Positions 17,680 to 26,806 of a stretch of 64,000 nucleotides of DNA are shown piece by piece; position 1 is the stretch's first letter, and every line of letters starts with the position of its first letter. This stretch comes from Chlorobiota bacterium. GTDB taxonomy: Bacteria; Bacteroidota; Ignavibacteria; Kapaibacteriales; NICIL-2. Position numbers and translations under genes: made by a program. The stretch spans positions 88,818-152,817 of the forward strand of contig JAOAGY010000033.1 of the NCBI GenBank assembly GCA_026415505.1, written 5' to 3'. Under the pieces are notes generated by a model. The model ran no database searches, was not told where the DNA came from, and saw only the letters and a program-made list of their open reading frames with translations.

Positions 17680-18240
17680 TCACTGCTGGCGCCATTTGAT
17701 GCTGCATCCGATCGAGGGGCGCTGATCGGTGGGGAGAGGTTGTCCGCTCAGCAAGGCATCGAGCGCTCGGCGGAGATCGGCGCCGGTCGGTGGAATGTCG
17801 TTGCTCGGTCGGGAAGAGTCGAATTGCCCGCGATAGACGAGCTTGCGCTCGCCGTCGAAGACGAAAAAGTCCGGTGTGCAGGTTGCACTGTAGCTGCGTG
17901 CGACCTGTTGCGTTTCGTCGAAAAGGTACGGGAAGGGAAAATCCAGCTCGCGTGCGATGCGAGCCATTGCGTCGGGACTGTCGTCGGGATACGCGATCGG
18001 GTCGTTCGGATTGATGCCGATGAACGCAATGCCTTTCGGGATGTACTCGCGCGCGCAATCGAGCAGCGCCGGTAAAATGTGCTTGACGTAGGGACAGTGA
18101 TTGCACATGAAAACGATCACCGTGCCTTTCGGCGAAGCGAGCTCGTCGAGCGATCGCCACGCATTCTGACGCGGATCGTACAAACGGAAGTCGGGCGCTA
18201 CCGTACCGAGCGGGATCATGGCGGATTCGACGGCAGGCAT
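17680..18240 (-). CDS. Peroxiredoxin/thioredoxin-fold protein (PRX_like1 type)
   Basis: 186 residues without signal peptide. It has the APDFRLYDP start of AhpC/TSA proteins and the redox pair Cys46-x-x-Cys49 in VFMCNHCPYVK, with the later CTPDFFVFD segment. This pattern marks a widespread cytoplasmic thioredoxin-like family of unproven substrate. A GAGGAAG Shine-Dalgarno site lies just before the ATG, and a TAATTTTG promoter box lies 29 bases upstream. Confidence 0.88.
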   Translation of the reverse strand: MPAVESAMIPLGTVAPDFRLYDPRQNAWRSLDELASPKGTVIVFMCNHCPYVKHILPALLDCAREYIPKGIAFIGINPNDPIAYPDDSPDAMARIARELDFPFPYLFDETQQVARSYSATCTPDFFVFDGERKLVYRGQFDSSRPSNDIPPTGADLRRALDALLSGQPLPTDQRPSIGCSIKWRQQ

Positions 18241-18269
18241 GCTTCCTCGTCTGGTTGATTGACTCGAAA

Positions 18270-18277
18270 CAAAATTA
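18270..18277 (-). promoter_or_regulatory. Candidate -7 box TAATTTTG upstream of the thioredoxin-like gene
   Basis: On the minus strand the octamer reads TAATTTTG, an exact TAnnTTTG match, 29 bases before the ATG at 18240. It lies in the only short gap between rel and this gene, so the gene probably has its own transcript. Confidence 0.45.
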
Positions 18278-18305
18278 AAGCGCGCCCTTTTTCAGTCACA
18301 CGTTA

Positions 18306-20552
18306 TCAACCGTTGTAGCGTGCGACGGAGCGAACGCCCCGTATTCGTGCGATTCGGGAGAAAATTTCGTTGAGGTGCTCCAGGTTCTGGACGTACACCG
18401 TGATGATCCCTTCGAAGTCTCTGCCGAAAGCATCGATGTTGACGCTGCGGATGTTCGTGTTGCGATAACCGGTGATGGCGTTGGTGATGTCGTGCAGCAT
18501 ACCGGGGCGATCCTCGCCGGTCACGCGGATGGTCGCCAAGTACTCGCCACTCTGATGGGGTGCCCACGAAAGATTGACCATCCGTGCCTGCACTGCATCG
18601 CCCATTTCGGCAATGTTGCGGCAATCGCGACGATGAACCTTGATGCCGCTACCGACAGTGATGACGCCGACGATCTCGTCGCCCGGTACGGGATTGCAGC
18701 AGCGGGCGAAGTGGTAAAGAAGGTTCGGTATCGGTGGGTGAGCGCCGTCGAGAACGACACCGCTTTCGGAGCGAAGACGGTCTGGCAGTACCGATGGAGA
18801 TTTGCTCTCGGTCGGTACGACCGCTACCGGCTCGGCATGCTCGCCAGCGGCGCCGACAAGACCGAGTGCAGCGTCGGCACTGACGATGCCCAGTCCGAGC
18901 TTGTAGAAAAATTCGTTCGGATTGGGAATGCCGAGTTTGGCGAGCATGCGATCGAATTGCTCTTGGGTCGGTGAAAGCTGCGACTTCCGCAGCCGCTTTT
19001 CCCACAGTTGTTTGCCTTGCTCGACGATGCGTCGCTTTTCCTCGTTGAGGTATTTGCGGATGTTCGATTTTGCTTTGTGCGTGACACAGATGCGCTCCCA
19101 ATCTTTGGTCGGGTGCTGATTTTTCGAGGTGAGAATTTCCACTTGGTCGCCGGTCTTGAGCTGATAGTCGAGCGGGACGAGCTTTCCGTTGACTTTTGCA
19201 CCGATGCAATGATTGCCGATCTCGCTGTGAATGGCGTAGGCGAAATCGATCGGTGTCGCTCCCTGCGGCAGGATGATCAGGTCGTTGCGCGGCGTGTACA
19301 CGTAGATTTCGTCCTGGTAGAGATTGAGCTTGAACGATTCGAGCAGTTGTTCGGGGGCTTCGTCGCCGGCGTTTTCGAAGATGTCGCGCACCCAATTAGC
19401 CCATTCTTCGAGTTCTTTGTCGTTCCACCACGAGGGCACGCGTCCGTTGCCTTGATTTTCCTTGTAGCGGAAATGCGCCGCGATACCGCGCTCGGCGATT
19501 TCATGCATGGCGCGAGTGCGGATTTGCACCTCGACGCGCTTGCCTTCCGGACCGATGAATGCCGCGTGGAGCGATTGATACGAATTCTTCTTCGGTCGCG
19601 CGATGTAGTCTTTGAACCGATCGGCGATCGGCTCGTAAATGTCGGCGACGATGCCGTACACGGTGTAGCAATCTTTGTTCTCGTTGGTGTCGAGAATGAT
19701 CCGAACTGCGAGCAAGTCGTACAGCTCGCTCATCGGAACGCCGAGCCGTTGCATTTTTTGGTAGATCGAGTAGATGTGCTTGGGGCGACCGGTGATCTCG
19801 AATTGAAAGCCTTCTTTTTTGAGGCGCTCAGCGATCGGTTCGGCAAAGCGTGCGATGTAGGCTTCGCGCTCGGCACGTGATTCTGCCAGCGCTTGCTTGA
19901 TGGCGTTGTATTCGGTCGGGTACAGATACTTGAACGCCAAGTCTTCGAGCTCCCACTTGATGTTCGCCAGACCGAAGCGATGGGCGAACGGCGCGTAGAT
20001 GTCGAGCGTCTCGCGTGCCAGACGCTGTTGGCGCTCCGGCGGCAGTGCGCCGAGTGTCCGCATGTTGTGGAGACGATCGGCGAACTTGATCAAGATGACG
20101 CGGACGTCCTTGACCAGTGCTAGCAGCAGCTTGCGGTAATTCTCGGCTTGACGGATTTCGGTGCTGCGGAAAATGCCGCTGATCTTGGTGGCACCGTCAA
20201 CGATCTCGGCGACGGTACTGCCGAACTCGGCGCGGATGTCTTCGAGCGAATAGGTGGTGTCTTCGACGACGTCGTGCAGCAATGCCGCGCAGACGCTGAC
20301 GTCGTCGAGCGGGATTTCGTTGACGATGATACGCGCGACTTCGAGCGGGTGGGTGTAGTACGGCTCGCCCGATTCGCGCAGATCGTTTTTGTGAGCCTGA
20401 ACGCAAAACTGAAACGCCTTCCGAATGAGCAATTCGTCGTATCGCGGAAGGTTCTTGCGGCATTCGCTGAGCAGCAACTCCAAATCGGCGTCGGGATCGG
20501 TGCCGATCGTCACCGCAGGTTCTTTGGTTTTGCGCCAAAAACTCAGCTTCAT
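18306..20552 (-). CDS. Bifunctional (p)ppGpp synthetase/hydrolase RelA/SpoT family
   Basis: 748 residues, full length. The hydrolase HD domain keeps His68, His93-Asp94 and Glu97-Asp98 (HDVVED) plus FADRLHNMRT. The synthetase domain has GRPKHIYSIYQKM, the charge pattern of bifunctional enzymes, and KNSYQSLH. TGS, zinc-finger (CCNPVPGDEIVG with HRRDC) and ACT domains follow. It makes and degrades the stringent-response alarmone. A near-consensus TAGTTTCG box is found 32 bases upstream of the ATG (20585-20592, minus strand). Confidence 0.96.
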   Translation of the reverse strand: MKLSFWRKTKEPAVTIGTDPDADLELLLSECRKNLPRYDELLIRKAFQFCVQAHKNDLRESGEPYYTHPLEVARIIVNEIPLDDVSVCAALLHDVVEDTTYSLEDIRAEFGSTVAEIVDGATKISGIFRSTEIRQAENYRKLLLALVKDVRVILIKFADRLHNMRTLGALPPERQQRLARETLDIYAPFAHRFGLANIKWELEDLAFKYLYPTEYNAIKQALAESRAEREAYIARFAEPIAERLKKEGFQFEITGRPKHIYSIYQKMQRLGVPMSELYDLLAVRIILDTNENKDCYTVYGIVADIYEPIADRFKDYIARPKKNSYQSLHAAFIGPEGKRVEVQIRTRAMHEIAERGIAAHFRYKENQGNGRVPSWWNDKELEEWANWVRDIFENAGDEAPEQLLESFKLNLYQDEIYVYTPRNDLIILPQGATPIDFAYAIHSEIGNHCIGAKVNGKLVPLDYQLKTGDQVEILTSKNQHPTKDWERICVTHKAKSNIRKYLNEEKRRIVEQGKQLWEKRLRKSQLSPTQEQFDRMLAKLGIPNPNEFFYKLGLGIVSADAALGLVGAAGEHAEPVAVVPTESKSPSVLPDRLRSESGVVLDGAHPPIPNLLYHFARCCNPVPGDEIVGVITVGSGIKVHRRDCRNIAEMGDAVQARMVNLSWAPHQSGEYLATIRVTGEDRPGMLHDITNAITGYRNTNIRSVNIDAFGRDFEGIITVYVQNLEHLNEIFSRIARIRGVRSVARYNG

Positions 20553-20681
20553 CGCATCGGTTGTCCGTCGTTCGAGTTACAAGACGAAACTACTGCGCCG
20601 GCGGTGTGCACGCGCCAGCTCAAGTCCAGCCGGTCGAGCGACGATACTTGACACGGTAACGATTCAGCGTCGCCTGGTGCC

Positions 20682-20990
20682 ATGACAGTCTTTCGCCGTG
20701 CACCGGATCGCCCACCGGTTGCACCGCAGCAACCGACGGTGCATCCGATGACGTACTACGAGCAACTGGCAGAAGCAGGTGCACTGTACGACTTTTTGCA
20801 AACGAACATGCCCGATCGTTTTTCCAGCGATCGAGAATTCCGGCGACAAATGCTCGACGTCTTGCTCCGACGCAGTACGATCGTTCTGCCCGAAGTCGAG
20901 CACGAGCTCCTTTGCGACCTCAGCAGCGCCTTGAGTCAATTTCTTACGGCAGTCGAGCGATGCCACAACAAACAGAGCGAGTCCCCGTAA
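20682..20990 (+). CDS. Small uncharacterised protein paired with a coiled-coil membrane protein
   Basis: 102 residues; not recognised. It is mostly helical after a Pro-rich start (PPVAPQQPTVHP), with no signal peptide or membrane segment. An internal ATG at 20748, just before TYYEQLAEAG, may be the real start because the first 22 residues look disordered. Its 3' end overlaps the next gene by 31 bases in another frame, which suggests co-translation. A regulatory or partner role to the coiled-coil protein is a guess. Confidence 0.55.
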   Translation: MTVFRRAPDRPPVAPQQPTVHPMTYYEQLAEAGALYDFLQTNMPDRFSSDREFRRQMLDVLLRRSTIVLPEVEHELLCDLSSALSQFLTAVERCHNKQSESP

Positions 20991-21823
20991 GCGAAAGCTT
21001 GCTCGAATTGTTCGATACGGTTCGCCAGCAAGCCGAGCAGTACAGCGCGGTCTATGAAACGTTGTTGCGCAAAGCGTACGAGCTCGATCGGCTGCGCGCA
21101 ACGGCATACCAAGAGTTCGACCATCTCAAAAACTCGACGCAGAAACTCCAGCAATCGCTCCAGCAGTCGGTCGAAGAAGCCATCGAACGGCTCCGGTCGC
21201 AGTTCGCCCACATCGAGAAAGTACACGCGCAACTATCGGAGATCGAGTCGCTACGCGACAGTCTCGTCAAGCTCGAAGATCGTTTCGCCAAGCGAACGGT
21301 CGAACTCGATGCAGTGCTCATGACGATCCGCCACTTGGTCGAAACCGCCACCACGGAGCGATTCGCAAAGCTCGAAGATTACATTGCCGCCAAGCTGCGC
21401 ACGATCGAAGGCGACGTCGGCACGCTCGATTCGCACATCTACGCGATGCAGGAGTTCTTCAAAAAAGAGATCGCCGAGCTGAGCGAAGAACTGGCACGCT
21501 ACAAAAAGAAAATCCCCGAAACGCGCTACATCCTCGACGAAACCAGCAAGTACATCGTCTCGATGCTCGACGATGCCGAGCGTCGTTTCAACGACAAGCT
21601 TACCGAATACAGTGCCCAAGTCGACGAGCGTATCGGGCAAGCGCTTGCGCGCCTTTTCGGCAACAACGACTTAGCCAGTGACCTCGCTCGCGCCAACACG
21701 CGGGCACAAGAAATCATCCGCCGTGCCGATGCTCTCGAACGTCGGATGTCGCTTTCGGTGTGGATTTCGCTCGTCTTGGGGGGAGTGGCGCTCATTCTCG
21801 CACTGATTACGATGCTGACTTAG
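20960..21823 (+). CDS. Coiled-coil protein with C-terminal membrane anchor
   Basis: 287 residues from the ATG at 20960. Residues about 10-240 are long amphipathic helices rich in Glu, Lys, Gln and Leu, predicted coiled coil. The final 25 residues (SVWISLVLGGVALILALITML) are a single transmembrane helix, so this is a tail-anchored protein with a large cytoplasmic rod. No catalytic motif is visible. The last stop shares TTAG with the convergent lipoprotein gene. Function unknown. Confidence 0.65.
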   Translation: MPQQTERVPVSESLLELFDTVRQQAEQYSAVYETLLRKAYELDRLRATAYQEFDHLKNSTQKLQQSLQQSVEEAIERLRSQFAHIEKVHAQLSEIESLRDSLVKLEDRFAKRTVELDAVLMTIRHLVETATTERFAKLEDYIAAKLRTIEGDVGTLDSHIYAMQEFFKKEIAELSEELARYKKKIPETRYILDETSKYIVSMLDDAERRFNDKLTEYSAQVDERIGQALARLFGNNDLASDLARANTRAQEIIRRADALERRMSLSVWISLVLGGVALILALITMLT

Positions 21824-23613
21824 CGAGCGATCGCATCGCGGTCGAACCACACGTAGGCGTACTGCCGCCTGTCCATCGCATTGTTGCGATAGCCACGGAT
21901 GTACGGCTGCAAGAGACGGTAGTCTTCGTCGTAAAACAGCAGAACCATCGGTGCATCGGCGATAGCGATTTGCTCGGCACGCGCGAAGAGCCGGTTGCGC
22001 TGGTGGCGGTCGAGCGTTCGACGTGCCGATTCGAAGAGTTCGTCGTAGCGTGGGTTCCGGTAACGCGTGCTGTTGAGCGGTGACGGAGCGGAGCTGTCTC
22101 GCGGCACGAGCTTGCCGTAGAACAAATTCAAAAACGATTCGGGGTCGGGGTAATCGGCGATCCATCCCAGGCGGAAAAACGGTGCGCGACCGTGATCGAT
22201 CTCGTCGAGATGACGTGCGAATTCGACCATCTTCAACCCGATGCGGATGCCGAGCACTTCGGCAAGCTGCGATTGCACCGCTTCGGCGACGAGCTGATTG
22301 CGACCGCCGCCGCTGTTGAGTTGCAGCTCGATCGCCGGAAAACCGCGTCCCATCGGGAATCCAGCATCGGCGAGCAGTTGCCGAGCTTTCGACGGATCGA
22401 AACGATAGCCGACGACCGAGCGCGCCGGATAGTCGGGCATTGCTGGCGGGACGAGCCCGTGGTGCGCCGGCTCTCCGCCTTGACCTTTGAGAACATAGCG
22501 CAAAATCCGTTCGCGATCGACGGCAAAGCAGAACGCCTGCCGCACACGCCGATCGGCGAATACCGGATGCGTGATGACCATGCCGTAGTACTGCGTCGAA
22601 AGCGCCGGCACTCGCAACAACTGAAAACGCCGAAACGCCGATCGCAACTGCTTCTGCTCGTCGACCACAAGCGGAAAAAACTCCGACGGTATTCGGTAGC
22701 ACTCGTCGAGATTGCCTTCGGTGAATTCGAGAAATTGCACCTTGTCGTCCTTGACGAACGTAAAGCGCACACCGTCGAGGTAGGGGAGCTGGTTGCCCGC
22801 CGAATCGCGCTTCCAATAGCGTTCGTTGCGCACGAGCACGCACTCGCGGTCCGGCGTCCATCGCACGAATCGAAATGGACCGGTGCCGACGGGATGTTGG
22901 AAGAAATCTTTGCCGTAATACTCGACAGCTTCGCGGGGATGAATGCCCGTGAAATTCATCGCGACGTAGTACTCGAACGGACCGAACGGCTCGACGAGTT
23001 CGATGCGGAACGTATAGCGATCGAGCACGCGGAAACCGCGGACACTTTTGACGCGCGGCTCGGTGCCCGTCGCGGCAGCCTCGCGTGTAGCTTCGTAGAA
23101 TTCCTCGGCGCCGACGACCTTGCCACGGAAATAATCAGCCGACAACGTTCCCGTGCGTGCATCGCAACAGCGGGTGAGCGAATAGGCGACGTCCTCGGCT
23201 GTCAGTTCACGTCCTTTGCCGCCGGGAAAGCAGGGATCGTCGTGGAAATACACACCGCGCCGCAAGTAGTAGGTGTACGCTCGACCGTCAGGCGAAATCT
23301 CCCACCGCTCGGCAAGCTCGCACGTGAGATTGAGATCGGCGTCGAAGTACAGCAATTGGTCGTAGATGTTCTCGGCGATGTGAGCACTGGTGACGTCGTT
23401 GATCGCAACGGGGTCGAGCGAGCGTAACTCTCCGGTTTCGTTGACGCGATAGATACCGCCGTACCAACGATCGCCCGCTGCCGGACGAAGCGCCGACACG
23501 TCGGGCATCACGCGCTGCTTGCATCCGCCGGCGACAAGTGCGAGCAGCAGCACACACCCGACAGCACCGAGCGCGGCGTTCGACTTACGAACTGCTCCCA
23601 TCGGCGATCGCAT
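21820..23613 (-). CDS. Oligopeptide/dipeptide ABC transporter substrate-binding lipoprotein
   Basis: 597 residues. A signal peptide with an AGGC lipobox is followed by an SBP_bac_5 domain: SLDPVAINDVTSAHIAENIYDQLL, the YTYYLRRGVYFHDDP segment, TAEDVAYSLTR, and a late YPDPESFLNLFYG motif typical of peptide-binding DppA/OppA proteins. No permease or ATPase genes lie beside it. The ATG at 23613 lies 29 bases inside the Fe-S oxidoreductase gene; the next ATG at 23601 is an alternative. The ligand is not predictable. Confidence 0.9.
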   Translation of the reverse strand: MRSPMGAVRKSNAALGAVGCVLLLALVAGGCKQRVMPDVSALRPAAGDRWYGGIYRVNETGELRSLDPVAINDVTSAHIAENIYDQLLYFDADLNLTCELAERWEISPDGRAYTYYLRRGVYFHDDPCFPGGKGRELTAEDVAYSLTRCCDARTGTLSADYFRGKVVGAEEFYEATREAAATGTEPRVKSVRGFRVLDRYTFRIELVEPFGPFEYYVAMNFTGIHPREAVEYYGKDFFQHPVGTGPFRFVRWTPDRECVLVRNERYWKRDSAGNQLPYLDGVRFTFVKDDKVQFLEFTEGNLDECYRIPSEFFPLVVDEQKQLRSAFRRFQLLRVPALSTQYYGMVITHPVFADRRVRQAFCFAVDRERILRYVLKGQGGEPAHHGLVPPAMPDYPARSVVGYRFDPSKARQLLADAGFPMGRGFPAIELQLNSGGGRNQLVAEAVQSQLAEVLGIRIGLKMVEFARHLDEIDHGRAPFFRLGWIADYPDPESFLNLFYGKLVPRDSSAPSPLNSTRYRNPRYDELFESARRTLDRHQRNRLFARAEQIAIADAPMVLLFYDEDYRLLQPYIRGYRNNAMDRRQYAYVWFDRDAIAR

Positions 23614-25708
23614 CGCGAAGGATTTCGCTGACGTCGCGAACGCGGACGCTGTCGGCTTTGTCGGCGGCTTTCACACCGTCGGTGAGCATCGTCATGCAGA
23701 AAGGACAGTTCGCCGCTATCGTTTCAGCGCCCGTCGAGAGCAATTCTTGCGTGCGGTTGTGATTGACTTTTTCGCCGACGTGTTCTTCCATGAACATGCG
23801 CCCGCCGCCGGCACCGCAACAGAAGCCGCGATCGCGCGAACGTTCGACGTCCAGCACGGTCAGTCCGGGCACGTTTTCGAGCAGCGCACGCGGGGCGTCG
23901 TATTCGCCGTTGTAGCGTCCCAAGTAACAGGAATCGTGGTAGGCGACCGCTTCCTGCGACAGCTTTGCGCGGTCGATGCGCAGACGTCCTTCGGCGATAA
24001 GCTGCTGCAGAAACTGCGTGTGGTGCATGACGTGATAATTGCCGCCGAAGCGAGCATAGTCGTTCTTGAGCGTGTTGTAACAATGCGGGCAAATCGTGAC
24101 GATCGTGCGGACGCCGTAGCGGTCGAGCGTTTCGATGTTCTGCCGCGTGAGCGTGTCGGCGAGATATTCGTTGCCGCTGCGGCGCGCCGGATCGCCGGTG
24201 CAGCATTCTTCGACTCCGAGAATCCGAAACTCGACGCCTGCATGCTGCATCAGTTCGGCAAACGCTCGGCTGATCTGCTTTGCGCGTTCGTCGTAGCTGC
24301 CGGCACAGCCAACCCAGAAAAGCACTTCCATCGAACTATCTTCGGCAGCGGTTTTGATGCCCAGACCCTCTGCCCATGCAGCGCGATCGCTTTGTGCCAT
24401 CCCGCCCCAGGGAACCGCATTCGTTTCGAGGTTCGAGTACACGTTCGGAAGCAGCGACGATTCGTCGGTGAACGATGCCTCCATCATCACCAGAGCTTGG
24501 CGCATCGCGACGATCGCCGGCACATGCTCGATGTTGACCGGACATTCCTGCATGCAAGCGCCGCAAGTGGTGCATGCCCATAGCGCTTCTGGTGGGATGT
24601 AATCGCCGACGAGCCGCCGATCCCAGATCGCGCGTTCTTCTGCTGTGAAGACCGTTTCGAAAACAGCACGCTCCAGCTCGTTCATCTCGTCGGAGCGCTT
24701 GCCGCGGAGAATGGCGCGTGCAGCATCGCGGCGATCGGCTCGCGAGGCATTGTCCGCCCAGTCGCGAAGCTTGAGCAGCAGCGGACCTTTGTCCATCGTT
24801 CGCTTGTGTATGGCGATGATGATGCCGCGCGGATCGAGCACTTTTCCGGTTGCATTAGCCGGACACACACTCGTGCATCGCCCGCAATGCGTGCACGTGT
24901 AGCCGTCGAGCAATGTCTTCCACGAAAAATCTTCGATGTCGCGGGCGCCGAATTTCTCGACGTTTTCGCTGGTGAAGTCCACCGTCGGGAGTGCACGCGG
25001 AAATTCCAGTTGCGAAAAGAACACGTTCGGCAGCGACGTGAGCACGTGCAGATGCTTCGAGTACGGCAGGTAATTGGTGAACGCCAAAATGAGTACGATA
25101 TGCATCCACCAGAACACCTCGTGGGCGACCTCGCCGAGAGGAAGGATCGGTGCGAGCAACGCTGCAACGGGACGGATAGCCCACGAATAGTCGGTGCCGA
25201 GCCGGATACGTGCGGTGTTGAGAAGCAGGAGCGATGTGACGATCGCCAGTATGGTCAGCAGAATCACTGCCGCTTCGATACGGTCTTCGGAGACTTGCAG
25301 ACGGCGAACACGCAGAACGTACCGCCGCCACAGCGCCACAAGCGTTGCAACGATGATGAACGCACAGAAGATGTCCGCCGCGATGGTCGAAAGCGAATAG
25401 AGCGGACCGAGCCAGTTCAAATTCAGCGACGGATGCAGACCCTCGAGCACCGCTTCCGCTGCTGCAGCGAGCAAGACGAGGAATCCCCAGAAGATCGCCA
25501 CGTGGATAACGCCCGCGCCGGGGTCGCGTAAAATCTTCGTTTGGAGCAATCCGACGGTGAGCATTTGCCGCAGTCGCGCGCCGAGGCGATCGAATCGGTC
25601 GTCGGGACGAGCGAACGTCAAGTATTGGCGCAGTCGCCATGCGCTGCGTGCGAAGGTCGCGACGGCAGCGATGAAAACGATCCAGAAGTCGAGATTCTTG
25701 GCTGTCAT
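23585..25708 (-). CDS. Membrane Fe-S oxidoreductase with NarI-like and CCG domains (EtfAB:quinone reductase-like)
   Basis: 707 residues. The N-terminal ~250 residues hold about five transmembrane helices resembling nitrate reductase gamma subunits. Two [4Fe-4S] motifs follow, CTHCGRCTSVCP and CTTCGACMQECP, then two CCG domains (EECCTGDPAR with CPHC, and GFCCGAGGGRM with CPFC). This layout matches HdrD/DsrK-like enzymes and the membrane oxidoreductases proposed to pass electrons from electron-transfer flavoprotein to quinone. That role is inference because no etf genes are in the window. It is 7 bases downstream of the peroxidase gene. Confidence 0.85.
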   Translation of the reverse strand: MTAKNLDFWIVFIAAVATFARSAWRLRQYLTFARPDDRFDRLGARLRQMLTVGLLQTKILRDPGAGVIHVAIFWGFLVLLAAAAEAVLEGLHPSLNLNWLGPLYSLSTIAADIFCAFIIVATLVALWRRYVLRVRRLQVSEDRIEAAVILLTILAIVTSLLLLNTARIRLGTDYSWAIRPVAALLAPILPLGEVAHEVFWWMHIVLILAFTNYLPYSKHLHVLTSLPNVFFSQLEFPRALPTVDFTSENVEKFGARDIEDFSWKTLLDGYTCTHCGRCTSVCPANATGKVLDPRGIIIAIHKRTMDKGPLLLKLRDWADNASRADRRDAARAILRGKRSDEMNELERAVFETVFTAEERAIWDRRLVGDYIPPEALWACTTCGACMQECPVNIEHVPAIVAMRQALVMMEASFTDESSLLPNVYSNLETNAVPWGGMAQSDRAAWAEGLGIKTAAEDSSMEVLFWVGCAGSYDERAKQISRAFAELMQHAGVEFRILGVEECCTGDPARRSGNEYLADTLTRQNIETLDRYGVRTIVTICPHCYNTLKNDYARFGGNYHVMHHTQFLQQLIAEGRLRIDRAKLSQEAVAYHDSCYLGRYNGEYDAPRALLENVPGLTVLDVERSRDRGFCCGAGGGRMFMEEHVGEKVNHNRTQELLSTGAETIAANCPFCMTMLTDGVKAADKADSVRVRDVSEILRDAIADGSSS

Positions 25709-25715
25709 ACTGCTG

Positions 25716-26732
25716 CTACGGTTGTGCGAAACTCGGTTCGGTGATGAACGTCGAATCGGTCAGCGCCTGCAAAAATGCACGCAAATCGGCAAGCTCGCTG
25801 CTGGTCAGTCCGAGAGGGCGAATCCGCGGGTCCTTGTTGACAAAAGGCTTTCCACCAGTGTTGTAGTGTTCGAGTACGTCGTCGAGTGTCGCCATCGTTC
25901 CGTCGTTCATGTATGGTGCGGTGAGCGCGACGTTGCGCAGTGTTGGTGTCTTGAATTTGCCAATGTCGCGTTCGTCGCCGGTGACGTAGTAGCGCCCGCG
26001 ATCGTAGTAGTGCGAGTGGATGCCGATGCTATGGAAAGCGAAATCGCTGAAAAAGATGCCACTGTGGCACTCGCTGCAGCGTGTTCGCTCGCTGAAAAAG
26101 AGCGCCATGCCGCGCTTTTCGGAATCGCCAAGTGCAGTGGTGTCGCCGCGACGGTAGCGATCGTATCGCGAGTTGCCCGACACCAGGATGCGGCAGAACG
26201 TCGCGATTGCACGCACCGCATCGCGCACCGACGGTGACGAACCGAATACCCGCTGGAACCACTCGCGATAACTCGACGAGGAGTTCAAGCGCTGTGCGAT
26301 GAGCGCTGTATCGGATGCCATCTCGATCGGCGAGGTCATGGCGCCGAGTATCTGTTCTTCGAGCGAGCGTGCGCGTCCGTCCCAAAACCACGAGCCGCTA
26401 TAAGCGACGTTGACGATCGGCGGTGCGTTGCGCAAACCGATCTCGCTCTGTGTACCGCGGCTGACAGCGATCGTGTCGGAAAAGGCTCGCGCCTGGCGAT
26501 GACAGCTCGCGCACGATAGATCGCCATCGCGCGACAGACCGGTGTCGTAGAACAGCAAACGCCCCAGCGCGATTTTGTCCGCGGTGATAGGGTTGTCGTG
26601 CGGCACCGGTATCGGCGGAAAGCCAGGTGGCACCGGATAGTCCGATACGACGGTATCCGAGGGCGAGTGCGACCGATCGCACCCGATCGCGAGTGCGATC
26701 GCCATCAGTGCGTATATAGCTGCTCGTTGCAT
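25716..26732 (-). CDS. Di-heme cytochrome c peroxidase family lipoprotein
   Basis: 338 residues from the ATG at 26732; a TTG at 26744 would add four residues but lies in the probable promoter. The signal peptide ends in AIGC, a lipobox. Two haem sites CASCH and CSECH and the segments GRLLFYDTGLSRDG, FWDGRARSLEEQ and KTPTLRNVALTAPYMNDG define the MauG/CcpA di-haem family. Members reduce H2O2 in the periplasm with electrons from cytochromes, although several have other oxidase roles. It is the first gene of an operon with an Fe-S oxidoreductase and a peptide-binding lipoprotein. Confidence 0.92.
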   Translation of the reverse strand: MQRAAIYALMAIALAIGCDRSHSPSDTVVSDYPVPPGFPPIPVPHDNPITADKIALGRLLFYDTGLSRDGDLSCASCHRQARAFSDTIAVSRGTQSEIGLRNAPPIVNVAYSGSWFWDGRARSLEEQILGAMTSPIEMASDTALIAQRLNSSSSYREWFQRVFGSSPSVRDAVRAIATFCRILVSGNSRYDRYRRGDTTALGDSEKRGMALFFSERTRCSECHSGIFFSDFAFHSIGIHSHYYDRGRYYVTGDERDIGKFKTPTLRNVALTAPYMNDGTMATLDDVLEHYNTGGKPFVNKDPRIRPLGLTSSELADLRAFLQALTDSTFITEPSFAQP

Positions 26733-26774
26733 ACTCGTGCGCAATTTACCACCGGCATCGCCGAATCATCGGCG

Positions 26775-26782
26775 TAGTTTTG
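26775..26782 (+). promoter_or_regulatory. Candidate -7 box TAGTTTTG upstream of the DegT aminotransferase
   Basis: Exact TAnnTTTG match 24 bases before the ATG at 26807. Its position argues against the in-frame TTG at 26780 being the start. The same octamer is found before mreB and pspA. Confidence 0.45.
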
Positions 26783-26806
26783 CCGCCCAACACCGACACT
26801 GATTCG

